From: Candidatus Ruminococcus avistercoris
Lineage (GTDB): Bacteria; Bacillota; Clostridia; Lachnospirales; Lachnospiraceae
Reading direction: 5' to 3'
Assembly: GCA_019120315.1 (NCBI GenBank)
Contig: DWVJ01000031.1
Coordinates: forward strand, 62,001 to 126,000
Length of the DNA: 64,000 nucleotides
Shown: positions 36,146 through 44,170 of the stretch, in pieces
How the letters are laid out: each line of letters begins with the position of its first letter
Position numbering within the stretch: the stretch's first letter is position 1
Notes under the pieces: model-generated
Database searches by the model: none
Told to the model about the DNA's origin: nothing
What the model saw: only the letters and a program-made list of their open reading frames with translations
Translations under genes and position numbers: made by a program

Positions 36146-37159
36146 ATGGAATTACAAATTGGAGTTGTTGGTCTTGGTGCCATCGGACGGGATCATGTGA
36201 AACGGCTGACAGAACGGATCACCGGATGCAAGGTGGCGGCAGTTTCCGAAATGAACGAAGAAATCGGGCGGAAAGTGGCACAGCAGTATAACGCAAAGTT
36301 TTACGCAGACGGAGAAGAACTGATCAACAGTCCCGAGGTGCAGGCCGTCATGGTAACTACCTGGGATCCGGCACACGCTCAGTACGTACTGGCCGCCATC
36401 CGGGCCGGAAAATACGTATTCTGTGAAAAGCCCCTGGCCACAGAAGTATCAGAATGTGAAACCATTCTGGCAGAAGAGCAAAAATTCGGTAAACGGATCG
36501 TGCAGGTGGGCTTCATGCGCCGGTATGATCCCGGATATGTGGAGATGAAACAGGCCATTGAAGACGGAAAAATCGGCCTTCCTCTGATCGTACACGCCTG
36601 CCACCGCAACATGAATCACGCTGCGACCATGACCTCGGAAATGTCCATCAAAAACTCCGGCGTACACGAGATCGATATTTTCCGCTGGCTGCTGGATGAC
36701 GAATACGTTTCCGGCCAGGTGGTGCTTCCCCGGCAAAGCCGTATCTCCGCAGGCGAAGGTCTGCAGGATCCCCAGATCATGATGCTGCGCACAAAAAAAG
36801 GGATCTGCATCGATGTGGAGATCAGCCAGAGTTCCGGATACGGATATGATATTCAGTGCGAAGTGGTGGGTGATCTTGGAACCATCCGCCTTCCAGATCC
36901 GCCCACGGTCATCACCAAAACAGACTGCACCAGAACGACGGCCATCATGCCGGACTGGCAGAACCGCTTTATCGAAGCGTATAATATCGAAATGCAGGAC
37001 TGGGTGGATCGTGTGCGAAAGGGAGAAAAGCTGACCGGCGCCTCTTCCTGGGACGGCTACGCCGCTTGTCTGACCGCCTATGTACTGGGGCAGTGCCGTG
37101 AAGAAGGGGGAACCGCCAGGGAAATCCGCTTCCCGGAAAAACCGGAATTTTATAAATAA
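36146..37159 (+). CDS. Gfo/Idh/MocA oxidoreductase, inositol 2-dehydrogenase-like
   Basis: A 337-residue NAD-dependent dehydrogenase preceded by GGAGGG. The Rossmann loop is VGLGAIGRDH, the catalytic Lys is in YVFCEKPLA, and the C-domain carries KNSGVHEIDIFRWLL with the conserved Asp/His characteristic of IolG-type inositol and scyllo-inositol dehydrogenases. It ends in ARE…FPEKPEFYK, a common tail in IolG-like proteins. The adjacent AraC regulator is the probable controller. No other iol genes are in the window, so it may be part of a broader myo-inositol or sugar-acid pathway elsewhere. Confidence 0.88.
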   Translation: MELQIGVVGLGAIGRDHVKRLTERITGCKVAAVSEMNEEIGRKVAQQYNAKFYADGEELINSPEVQAVMVTTWDPAHAQYVLAAIRAGKYVFCEKPLATEVSECETILAEEQKFGKRIVQVGFMRRYDPGYVEMKQAIEDGKIGLPLIVHACHRNMNHAATMTSEMSIKNSGVHEIDIFRWLLDDEYVSGQVVLPRQSRISAGEGLQDPQIMMLRTKKGICIDVEISQSSGYGYDIQCEVVGDLGTIRLPDPPTVITKTDCTRTTAIMPDWQNRFIEAYNIEMQDWVDRVRKGEKLTGASSWDGYAACLTAYVLGQCREEGGTAREIRFPEKPEFYK

Positions 37160-37244
37160 ACATTTGTTCGATAAATCTGTTGACAAAACATGTGTTCGGC
37201 TGTATAATAATCATCACAGAACAGATGTTCGCGAACGTCTGTTC
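37158..37244 (+). promoter_or_regulatory. SOS promoter with four LexA-box-like sites
   Basis: Perfect sigma-A promoter TTGACA (37180-37185), 17 bp, TATAAT (37203-37208). LexA-box-like sites: AAAC-ATTT-GTTC (37158-37169), overlapping the dehydrogenase stop; AAAC-ATGT-GTTC (37186-37197), exactly in the -35/-10 spacer; and two perfect GAAC-N4-GTTC boxes, GAACAGATGTTC (37219-37230) and GAACGTCTGTTC (37233-37244), just past the start site. This is a strongly repressed SOS promoter. Confidence 0.9.
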
Positions 37245-37365
37245 CTCATTGCAGACATTCCAGCGCTTCGAGTGTCGGAAACACTAAGCGATTTCACTGG
37301 GATGTCTGTATCATAAAAAGATGAAACACAGATGTGGTGTTTTCTTTGTATGGGAGGTAACGATG

Positions 37366-37701
37366 ATGAAAAGGAGAAGGAACACAAGAAACCGAAGACG
37401 ATTACAGTTATTAACCATGTTTATCTGCTTTCTGCTCTGCACCGGCTTTGCCGTTCAGAACAGCGCCCGGAAAATCGATGCAGAGAGCGATCTCAACAGA
37501 ATAACCTACAAATATTACAAAAGTTATTATGTGGAAACGGGAGACAGTCTCTGGAGTATTGCAAAGGAGAACATTTCAGAGGAATATGCCAATATCGGCG
37601 AATATATTGCAGAAGTAAAAGATATCAATCATCTGAAAGGAAATACTCTGACTCAGGGAAGTCATATCTGCATTCCCTATTATTCCACCGAACATAAATA
37701 G
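37366..37701 (+). CDS. YneA-like LysM protein (SOS-induced cell-division inhibitor)
   Basis: A 111-residue protein with a very basic N-terminus (KRRRNTRNRRRLQ), one transmembrane or signal-anchor segment (about 14-30) and a C-terminal LysM domain, YYVETGDSLWSIAKENISEE...IAEVKDINHL...LTQGSHICIPYYS. ATG 37366 is preferred because GGGAGGT precedes it by 7 bases. This is the layout of B. subtilis YneA, which blocks FtsZ-ring maturation during DNA damage and is encoded beside lexA. Four LexA-box-like sites in its promoter support the identification. Here an AraC/dehydrogenase pair lies between it and lexA. Confidence 0.85.
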   Translation: MKRRRNTRNRRRLQLLTMFICFLLCTGFAVQNSARKIDAESDLNRITYKYYKSYYVETGDSLWSIAKENISEEYANIGEYIAEVKDINHLKGNTLTQGSHICIPYYSTEHK

Positions 37702-37707
37702 CAGCAG

Positions 37708-37757
37708 AAGGGCCATATGTTTACATAATTCATTTATGTAAACATATGGCCCTTTTT
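37708..37757. terminator. Bidirectional intrinsic terminator after the YneA-like gene
   Basis: AAGGGCCATATGTTTACATAA hairpins with TTATGTAAACATATGGCCCTT with a 6-base loop, followed by a T-run. Serves the YneA-like gene and, on the other strand, the DUF554 gene. Confidence 0.9.
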
Positions 37758-37760
37758 GCT

Positions 37761-38447
37761 TTAAATACCGGAAACCACTTTGAGAATCAAAAAAAACAAA
37801 ACGGGAACCACCAGAGCCGGCAGCATATTCAGCGTCTTGCAGTCCTTCAGATTCAGGATGGAAAGTCCCGACGCCGCAATCAGGAATCCGCCCACGATGG
37901 TGATTTCCGCCATCAGGGAATCTGTGAGAAAACTCTGCAGGTAAGTAGCTCCCAGATAGATCGCCCCCTGCCAGCAAAAAAGCACCGGCGCCGCCAGCGC
38001 CATGCCGATCCCGTAAGTGGAGGCGAGCACGGTGGATGTGACAAAATCCAAAGTTGCATTGGTAAACAGATACGTATGATCTCCGTAGAGAGCGCTCTGC
38101 ATCGGCCCTAAGATGGAAAGGCTGCCGATGCAGTACAACAGGATTCCTGTGGAAAGTCCCTTGCCCAGCTCTGATTTCCCCAATCGTCCCATCAAGCCCT
38201 GAAATTTCCCGTCAATGTTCAGAATCGTTCCCAACAGGCTGCCCAGCGCCAGACTGACGATAAACAGAACAGGATACTGGCTGCCGGACATATTCGACAC
38301 CACCGCATTGATGCCAAGCCCGGTGGCCGCCAGCCCCATGGCCGTATACAAGGCTTCCTGATATTTTTCGTTGATTCCCTTTTTTAAGGCGCTGCCCAAC
38401 AGACTGCCTGCCAGAATCGTGCCGGTATTTACAATCGTTCCAATCAT
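37761..38447 (-). CDS. DUF554 (YdfK-like) membrane protein
   Basis: A 228-residue membrane protein with about six hydrophobic helices, beginning IGTIVNTGTILAGSLLGSALKKGI and containing GIGMALAAPVLFCWQGAIYLGATYLQSFL. This is the DUF554 family, possibly a transporter; nothing about substrate is known. Preceded by GGGAGGG in front of ATG 38447. Confidence 0.88.
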   Translation of the reverse strand: MIGTIVNTGTILAGSLLGSALKKGINEKYQEALYTAMGLAATGLGINAVVSNMSGSQYPVLFIVSLALGSLLGTILNIDGKFQGLMGRLGKSELGKGLSTGILLYCIGSLSILGPMQSALYGDHTYLFTNATLDFVTSTVLASTYGIGMALAAPVLFCWQGAIYLGATYLQSFLTDSLMAEITIVGGFLIAASGLSILNLKDCKTLNMLPALVVPVLFFLILKVVSGI

Positions 38448-38759
38448 ACTCTTTCCCTCCCGAATTGTTATCTTTTCAATTATACGCTTTTCCCATCACG
38501 GCGGTCAAGTAACGCTTTTCCGTCATCGATTTAAGACCGTCATTATACACATGACATATTTTTCTTTCTTCCTTTTTTATCGTTATTATGTCAAGAAAAC
38601 GAACGAATATCCCCTGATTCTTGTAAACTTTTCCAAAACAAGTAAAAAAAATCCACTTTAGGAAAAAAATTTGAGTGTTCAAAAATAAATACAAATGATA
38701 TTTTATTAATGGTGATCGCGATACCACCGAGAAATCGAATACATACGGGAGGTTAAGGT
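38448..38759. other. AT-rich upstream region of the sugar-binding lipoprotein gene
   Basis: No gene in these 312 bases. Contains the DUF554 promoter on the minus strand. On the plus strand TTGAGT (38671-38676)-17 bp-AATGAT (38694-38699) is a weak promoter candidate, followed by a palindrome-like TGGTGATCGCGATACCA (38710-38726) at the expected start site, possibly a LacI-type operator. Low confidence. Confidence 0.5.
38479..38508 (-). promoter_or_regulatory. Predicted promoter of the DUF554 gene
   Basis: Minus strand TTGACC (38503-38508), 18-bp spacer, TATAAT (38479-38484). Confidence 0.65.
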
Positions 38760-39788
38760 ATGAAGAAAATTATAAGTATGTTATGTGCAGCAACTCTTTT
38801 CGCTTCTGTTCTGATGGGATGCGGAGGCGGAGGAAAGGAAGAGGCATCCTCTGATGCAGCAACAGCGGAAAATACTTCTGGAGAAGACGCATCAGCAGAA
38901 GAAGGCAAAAGCGCAGATGGGATTAAAGTAGGATTTGTCGTAAAATCTTTGGCCGACCAGTACTGGATTCTGGTAAAAGCAGGCGCTGAGGCAGCTGCCG
39001 AAGAAAACGGAGTAGAGCTGACCTTCATCGCTCCAAATGCAGAAAGTGATGTAGCAAAACAGGTAGAAAACATTGAAACACTGATCGCAGCGGGCGTAGA
39101 TGTGCTCTGTATCGCACCGTCCAATGATGAGACCGTACTTCCGGCGCTGGAAAACGCTGTAAAAGCCGGCATCAAAGTCATCGCTGTGGATACCGATTCT
39201 TCTTTGGAAGACAAGGTGTGCTTCATCGGAACCGGTAATGAAGCCGCTGCCAAAGAAGGCGCTCTGTGGGCAGGCGAGCAGGTTGGCGAAGGTGCCAAAG
39301 CCATCGTACTGCGAGGCCGTCTCGGCGACGCTACCCATGACGCCAGAGAAGCGGGCGTGGTAGCCGGTCTGGAGGAAAAAGGTGTAGAGGTTCTGGAAGT
39401 ACAGGCTGCTGACTCCACAGAGGAAAAAGGTATGAGCGTCAGCGAAAACCTGCTGCAGAAATATGACGATGTGGATCTGATCATCACCACAGCCGACTCC
39501 ATGGCAACAGGAGCCTGCAACGCAGTGGAAGCCGCTGGAAAAGATACTCTGGTATACGGCTTTGACGGAACTCTTCCTGTAGCGGAAAAAGTAGAAGCCG
39601 GCGAAGTTCTGGGAACAACCGCTCAGCATCCTTATGAGATGGGTGTTCTGGGAATTGAAACCGCCATCAAGATCATGAACGGTGAAGAAGTAGACGCAGT
39701 CATCGATTCCGGTCAGGAAGTCGTAAACAGTGAAAACGCAGCAGATTTCATCGCAGATCTGGAAAGTAAAGTTGGAAGTGCTGAATAA
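38760..39788 (+). CDS. Sugar ABC transporter substrate-binding lipoprotein (ribose-type)
   Basis: A 342-residue lipoprotein with signal peptide KKIISMLCAATLFASVLMGC, lipobox LMGC (Cys21), then an acidic Ser/Glu/Asp linker to ~50. The periplasmic-binding domain (Peripla_BP_4) begins GIKVGFVVKSLADQYWILVK and contains VDVLCIAPSNDETVLPALENAVKAGIKVIAVDTDS, as in ribose/rhamnose-type binding proteins. Normal length and apparently intact. Downstream, the ATPase and most of the permease are missing (see the next entry), so the protein may bind sugar without a matching transporter. Confidence 0.9.
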   Translation: MKKIISMLCAATLFASVLMGCGGGGKEEASSDAATAENTSGEDASAEEGKSADGIKVGFVVKSLADQYWILVKAGAEAAAEENGVELTFIAPNAESDVAKQVENIETLIAAGVDVLCIAPSNDETVLPALENAVKAGIKVIAVDTDSSLEDKVCFIGTGNEAAAKEGALWAGEQVGEGAKAIVLRGRLGDATHDAREAGVVAGLEEKGVEVLEVQAADSTEEKGMSVSENLLQKYDDVDLIITTADSMATGACNAVEAAGKDTLVYGFDGTLPVAEKVEAGEVLGTTAQHPYEMGVLGIETAIKIMNGEEVDAVIDSGQEVVNSENAADFIADLESKVGSAE

Positions 39789-40092
39789 AATTCAGAATTT
39801 CACTGCGGCGGCAGGCGTTGTTTTTATGGCAAGGATGAACTCCGGACTGCCGGATTCCGGTTCCTCCAGCGAATTTGACGTCATCACCGCAGTGGTGATC
39901 GGCGGAACCTCCCTGGCAGGCGGAACGGGAACCATCACCGGAACTCTGATCGGCGCCATGATCGTCGGTATTATCAATAACGTGCTGAATTTCTGGAGCA
40001 TCAATTATAACTGGCAGAGTATCATCAAAGGAATCATTATCCTGATTGTCATTATGGCAGATTACAGCCTGAAGAAAAAGCAGAAGTCTTGA
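39789..40092 (+). pseudogene. 3' remnant of an RbsC-type sugar permease
   Basis: Immediately after the binding-protein stop an open frame (40092 stop) reads ...TAAAGVVFMARMNSGLPDSG..., VVIGGTSLAGGTGTITGTLIGAMIVGIINNVLNFW..., IIKGIIILIVIMADY, the last ~100 residues of RbsC-family permeases. Their usual GGTSLxGGxG-type loop and the final two helices are visible. The first ~200 residues and an ATPase gene (rbsA-type) are absent, so a deletion has joined this tail to the binding-protein gene. Start codon and ribosome site for a functional product are not apparent. Confidence 0.85.
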
Positions 40093-40118
40093 CAGATTTT
40101 CCTGTCTTCTGCTATAAT
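40089..40118 (+). promoter_or_regulatory. Predicted promoter of the tyrosine recombinase gene
   Basis: TTGACA (40089-40094), 18-bp spacer, TATAAT (40113-40118), overlapping the stop of the permease remnant. Confidence 0.75.
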
Positions 40119-40182
40119 CAATCTATACGACAAATGCGAGTTTATTAAAAAGATCTGTATAAAAAAGAAGGGACACACGCAC

Positions 40183-41247
40183 ATGGCCGAAAAACGTATT
40201 ACTTACCGTACAAAAACCGATATCGACAATACCCTGAAGCTTCGGGATGTTCTGAAAAGCCTTCCGCCTTTTGCCAGGGATTATTTTCGCTCCATCGACG
40301 GAACTACCACGACGAAAACACGGATTTCCTATGCTTATGATATCCGTGTTTTTTTTCAGTTCCTTGCGGAGGAAAATCCTGCTTTTAAGAATCGTTCCCT
40401 GCAGGATCTGACCGTCGATGTGCTGGATCAGATCACCGCTTTGGATATCGAGGAATATATGGAATATCTGAAGGTTTACAAAGATCCTGAGGGAAATCTT
40501 ACTACCAACGGCGAACAGGGATTAAAACGCAAAATATCGGCTCTGAGAAGCTTTTACGCCTATTACTTCAAACATGAAATGATTCGTACCAACCCCACTG
40601 TGCTGATTGATATGCCGAAAATCCATGAAAAATCCATCGTCCGCCTTGACAGCGACGAGGTAGCTCTGCTGCTGGATTACATGGATCACTGCGGCGACAC
40701 ACTCACCGGACAGCGGAAACGATACTTTAAAAAGACAAAGGAACGGGACATCGCTATCGTCACTCTCCTACTGGGAACAGGTGTTCGTGTTTCCGAATGT
40801 GTGGGGCTGGATATCGAGGACGTGGATTTCAAAAATAACGGGATCAAGGTAACCCGAAAGGGCGGAAATGAAATGATCGTCTATTTCGGTCCGGAGGTGG
40901 AACAGGCATTGAAAAAGTATCTCCCGGTGCGGGAGGGAATCACTCCCGTGGCCGGCCATGAACACGCTCTCTTCTATTCCACCCAGCGCAAACGGATGGG
41001 CATCCAGGCGGTGGAAAACATGGTCAGAAAGTATACCAGCGCCGTCACCAGCACGAAAAAAATCACTCCCCATAAGCTTCGCAGCACCTACGGTACTTCT
41101 CTGTACCGGGAAACCGGCGATATCTATCTGGTAGCGGATGTGCTGGGGCACAAAGACGTCAACACTACCAGAAAGCATTATGCGGCCATTGATGATGACA
41201 GACGCCGCAGGGCTGCGAAAGCCGTGACGTTACGGGAGAAAAAATAA
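40183..41247 (+). CDS. Tyrosine recombinase, XerS-like
   Basis: A 354-residue site-specific recombinase preceded by AGAAGGGA. The N-terminal SAM-like domain (residues ~25-155) ends in LRSFYAYYFKHEMIRTNP. The catalytic domain has LLLGTGVRVSECVG (Arg I), VTRKGGNE (Lys), TPHKLRSTYG (His-x-x-Arg) and LGHKDVNTTRKHYA (His and Tyr nucleophile). The insert LTGQRKRYFKKTKERDIAIVTLL resembles XerS, the single-recombinase replacement for XerC/XerD in Gram-positives, rather than phage integrases. No flanking attachment site, excisionase or mobile genes are present, so a housekeeping chromosome-dimer role is plausible; other XerC/XerD members may exist elsewhere. Confidence 0.82.
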   Translation: MAEKRITYRTKTDIDNTLKLRDVLKSLPPFARDYFRSIDGTTTTKTRISYAYDIRVFFQFLAEENPAFKNRSLQDLTVDVLDQITALDIEEYMEYLKVYKDPEGNLTTNGEQGLKRKISALRSFYAYYFKHEMIRTNPTVLIDMPKIHEKSIVRLDSDEVALLLDYMDHCGDTLTGQRKRYFKKTKERDIAIVTLLLGTGVRVSECVGLDIEDVDFKNNGIKVTRKGGNEMIVYFGPEVEQALKKYLPVREGITPVAGHEHALFYSTQRKRMGIQAVENMVRKYTSAVTSTKKITPHKLRSTYGTSLYRETGDIYLVADVLGHKDVNTTRKHYAAIDDDRRRRAAKAVTLREKK

Positions 41248-41267
41248 AGGGAGCTTAAAGCTCCCTT
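41247..41267. terminator. Short hairpin after the recombinase gene
   Basis: AAGGGAGCTT-A-AAGCTCCCTT, a near-perfect palindrome directly after the stop codon, with only a weak T-rich continuation. Possible bidirectional terminator between converging genes. Confidence 0.5.
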
Positions 41268-41281
41268 AAAACATGTTATCC

Positions 41282-41998
41282 TCAGTCATCATAAATGGAT
41301 TCTCTGCCCTGCTCCATTACCGTTCCGTCGGCTGCGTTAATTTCAAAATCGTATTCTGTCTCGCCGCTGACGCATTCCAGTTCGTAGACGCTTCTTCCGT
41401 CATCCCTGTCGAATTCCTCACCAATCCACTTCACATTAGCTGCATCCAGTCCTGCCGCTTTCAGAGCCGCCTCTTTAGCCTGCTCCAGGCTGATCACGGT
41501 TCCGGACTGCTGTGTCTGGGCCGGAATATCAAAATCATCGATCTCGGAATCAAAGCTTACGATCTCACCGGTGGCGGCATCAATCTCGTAATCGTATTCC
41601 GTATTTCCGCTGTAGAAATCAACATCGTAATCCAGACGTCCATCGTCCCGATCCAGTCTTACTTTTACGAAGGTTACATCTGCTTCAGCCAGTCCTGCGT
41701 GCTCCAGCGCAATTTCTCTGGCTTTTGCTTCCCCGATATCATCTCCGGATGTATTGTTCTGCGCCTGGGATACCCCATTATCTGCCGCAGGAGCTGCGGT
41801 GGTTTCCGCCGTGGGTGTGGCAGTCACTTCTTCTTTTACTTCTTCCGTCACAGCGGGTGTGGCTTCCTGTGTCACCGTGGGGGTAACAACTGCTGCTCCG
41901 TCATCCTGAGAGGGGGATGCAGAACTATCGTTTCCTCCGCATGCTGTGATAAAAACAGTTCCCAATACCGCCAGTGCAATTAATACTCTTTTCTTCAT
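41282..41998 (-). CDS. PepSY-domain lipoprotein (two PepSY repeats)
   Basis: A 238-residue lipoprotein with signal peptide ending FITAC (lipobox Cys20), a Thr/Glu/Ala/Pro-rich linker to ~85 and two PepSY domains: GEAKAREIALEHAGLAEADVTF...YDYEIDAATGEIVSF and EQAKEAALKAAGLDAANVKW...YDFEINAADGTVMEQ. PepSY proteins are thought to inhibit extracellular proteases or sense the envelope. It lies downstream of the adjoining HK/RR genes on the same strand, with its own promoter carrying 11-bp-spaced repeats that also occur before the response regulator. Confidence 0.9.
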   Translation of the reverse strand: MKKRVLIALAVLGTVFITACGGNDSSASPSQDDGAAVVTPTVTQEATPAVTEEVKEEVTATPTAETTAAPAADNGVSQAQNNTSGDDIGEAKAREIALEHAGLAEADVTFVKVRLDRDDGRLDYDVDFYSGNTEYDYEIDAATGEIVSFDSEIDDFDIPAQTQQSGTVISLEQAKEAALKAAGLDAANVKWIGEEFDRDDGRSVYELECVSGETEYDFEINAADGTVMEQGRESIYDD

Positions 41999-42053
41999 AA
42001 TAATCTTCCTTTCTGTCTCGATTTATTTTCTTTTTCTTGTTTTCTATGATTGT

Positions 42054-42087
42054 ATTATACCTGCCGATTATTAGAATAAAATTAGAA
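42054..42087 (-). promoter_or_regulatory. PepSY promoter with 11-bp-spaced direct repeats
   Basis: On the minus strand TATAAT (42054-42059) is preceded by two TTCTAAT copies (42070-42076 and 42081-42087) starting 11 bp apart and straddling the -35 position, the arrangement used by OmpR/PhoB-type activators. An equivalent pair lies before the RR gene, supporting a regulon. Confidence 0.65.
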
Positions 42088-42100
42088 TATCCTTTAATTT

Positions 42101-43480
42101 TTAATTTTTTTCTTCACGGACCGGAAAAGAAACGGTAAACCTGCTTCCCACATGTTCCACACTCTCCACGTTCACTTCCGCCTTATGAATTCTGGCAATC
42201 TGACGCACCATGGACAGTCCCAGGCCCAGGCCGCCTTTTTCCCGTGAACGGGATTTATCGACGCGGTAAAAACGGTTCCAGATATGAGGCAGGTCTTCGG
42301 CCGAGATGCCGATTCCGTTGTCCGTCACAGAAAAAAGGACGCTTTTCTCCTTTTGTCTTAGCGATACCTGGATATATCCGTTCTCCCGTCCATACCGATA
42401 GCTGTTGCGGATCAGATTGGATATCATCCTGGAAAACAAAGTGGCGTCCGCCATCAAAGTGATACCCGGTTCGATCTCCCGGCTCAAAGAGATATTGTTT
42501 TCCGGAACCTCCGCCTGCTCGTCACAGACTGATTCCACCAAGGCGCTGATATCCGTCGGATACAGCTGTACATCCTGAATACGCTGCTCTAATCTGGTGA
42601 AAGCCAGCAGCGATTCGATCAGCTTCGACATCCGATAGCCCTGCCGCTGAATCGATCCGATACATTCATACAGTTCTTCCTCGCCGGACGCATTTTCCAG
42701 CGCGTACTCGCACTGAGCCAGAATCACCGCCACCGGCGTGCGAAGTTCATGAGAGGCATCTGAGGTAAACTGTTTCTCCGCATTAAAGTTTTCTTCCAGC
42801 CGTTCAAACATAATATTAAATGTTTCCGACAGCTGTCCCAGTTCATCCCGGTTCTTTACTTCAATTCTGCGGCTCAGATCTCCGCTTTCCGCCACAGACT
42901 GCGCCGTCTGACTGATCCTGCGTATCGGCCGCAGGGACCGTCTGGCCAGCAGATATCCGCCGCCGGCAGCCAGAAAGATGAGAACAGGCAGCATGATCAG
43001 CGCTGCCGTGCGCAGCGCTTCCTGACTGATGGTACTGCCCGAAACGGGAATGACGCTTCGCAGCCACAGATCGGGATCGGGTGAAAACGAAAGCTTCCGG
43101 TCCATCAGGTAGTACTGTTCCCCTCCGGCGTTGACCTTTTTCTCCTGTCCGTTTTCAAAAGGAATCTGCATCAGACGCTCCGCCGGCAGATACCCGGTGA
43201 TGATTCCTCCGTCTTCCGCCGCCAGGATGGAATAGACGTTATCTTCATAAGTCCTGAAATCATCATCCAGCTCCAGCACCCCGTCATCGTAGCTGACTTC
43301 CCCTGCGATTTCATGAAATACCCGCTGCAGAACATTTCTGGAATTCCGGACCGTCACGGAACTGGACGCCAGCGCGAGGAAACCGAACATAAGGCATGCC
43401 AGCAGAATCATACTGAACGTAAACCACAGAGTCAGTTTTGATTTGATGGACATTTGTCTTTTCCTTTGTCTCTTTTTCAT
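42101..43480 (-). CDS. Sensor histidine kinase (OmpR-partner type)
   Basis: A 459-residue membrane kinase. Two transmembrane segments (about residues 16-37 and 158-178) flank an extracytoplasmic sensor of ~120 residues. The HAMP segment (RRSLRPIRRISQTAQSV) is followed by HisKA FTSDASHELRTPVAVILAQ with the phosphorylated His, and HATPase motifs NLIRNSYRYGRENG, DNGIGISAEDLPHIW and GLGLGLSMVRQIA. It overlaps the response regulator gene by 4 bp (ATGA), so both come from one transcript. Confidence 0.95.
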   Translation of the reverse strand: MKKRQRKRQMSIKSKLTLWFTFSMILLACLMFGFLALASSSVTVRNSRNVLQRVFHEIAGEVSYDDGVLELDDDFRTYEDNVYSILAAEDGGIITGYLPAERLMQIPFENGQEKKVNAGGEQYYLMDRKLSFSPDPDLWLRSVIPVSGSTISQEALRTAALIMLPVLIFLAAGGGYLLARRSLRPIRRISQTAQSVAESGDLSRRIEVKNRDELGQLSETFNIMFERLEENFNAEKQFTSDASHELRTPVAVILAQCEYALENASGEEELYECIGSIQRQGYRMSKLIESLLAFTRLEQRIQDVQLYPTDISALVESVCDEQAEVPENNISLSREIEPGITLMADATLFSRMISNLIRNSYRYGRENGYIQVSLRQKEKSVLFSVTDNGIGISAEDLPHIWNRFYRVDKSRSREKGGLGLGLSMVRQIARIHKAEVNVESVEHVGSRFTVSFPVREEKN

Positions 43481-44151
43481 ATACTTTCCTTCATCTGATA
43501 GCCCACACCACGGACGGTATGGATCAGTTTCGAATCATATCCGTCGTCGATTTTCTTTCTCAGATAAGTAATATAAACATCCACCACGTTGGTGCCGCCG
43601 TCATAGTCGAAATTCCACACATTGTCCTCAATTTTCTGTCTGGACAGCACTTTTCCTTTATTTCGCAGAAGATACTCCAGCAGGGCGAATTCCCTGGCTG
43701 TCAGTTTAATTTCTTTCCCCGCCCGGCATACTCTGTGACTTTGCGTGTCCAGCGTGAGATCGGCGATGGAGTACACATTGGTGGGATTCTGCGAGCTGGT
43801 TCGTGTCATAGCCCGGATCCGGGCCGTCAGCTCATCAAAGGAGAAGGGTTTGATCAGATAATCGTTGGCTCCCATATCCAGTCCCAGAACTCTGTCGGCA
43901 ACGGTGTCCCTGGCCGTCAGGAAAATGACCGGCGTCAGATTATTCTTTTTGCGCAGCGATGCAACCACCTGCAGCCCGTCCATCTTCGGCATCATGATAT
44001 CCAGTATGGCCGCGTCATAGTCCGCCGCCTCCAGATAGGCCAGAGCCTCCTCGCCGTCAAAACAGGCGTCCACCGCATACCCCTCCGCCGTCAGTCTCTT
44101 TACCATAATTTTATTTAAATCTCCATCATCCTCCGCGATCAGTATCCGCAT
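43477..44151 (-). CDS. Response regulator, OmpR/PhoB family
   Basis: A 224-residue two-domain regulator. ATG 44151 is preferred over GTG 44160, since GGAGGTGA precedes it at 6-7 bases. The receiver has acidic pocket EDD (7-9), phospho-acceptor Asp51 in ILDIMMPKMDG, and Lys in DYLIKPF. The C-terminal winged helix contains LTAREFALLEYLLRNKGKVLSRQ and TVRGVGYQ. The cognate kinase follows directly. Its own promoter contains 11-bp-spaced repeats like those before the PepSY gene, pointing to autoregulation. Confidence 0.95.
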   Translation of the reverse strand: MRILIAEDDGDLNKIMVKRLTAEGYAVDACFDGEEALAYLEAADYDAAILDIMMPKMDGLQVVASLRKKNNLTPVIFLTARDTVADRVLGLDMGANDYLIKPFSFDELTARIRAMTRTSSQNPTNVYSIADLTLDTQSHRVCRAGKEIKLTAREFALLEYLLRNKGKVLSRQKIEDNVWNFDYDGGTNVVDVYITYLRKKIDDGYDSKLIHTVRGVGYQMKESI

Positions 44152-44170
44152 GCTTCTCACCTCCGGTTTT

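Noticed and set aside
35400..36200. Plus-strand reading frame (266 residues) through the AraC gene
   Set aside because: Opposite strand to a clear AraC regulator and runs past the start of the dehydrogenase; no motif.
40183..41247. Prophage or integrative element integrase
   Set aside because: No neighbouring phage, conjugation or excisionase genes, no attachment-site duplication, and the sequence is XerS-like.
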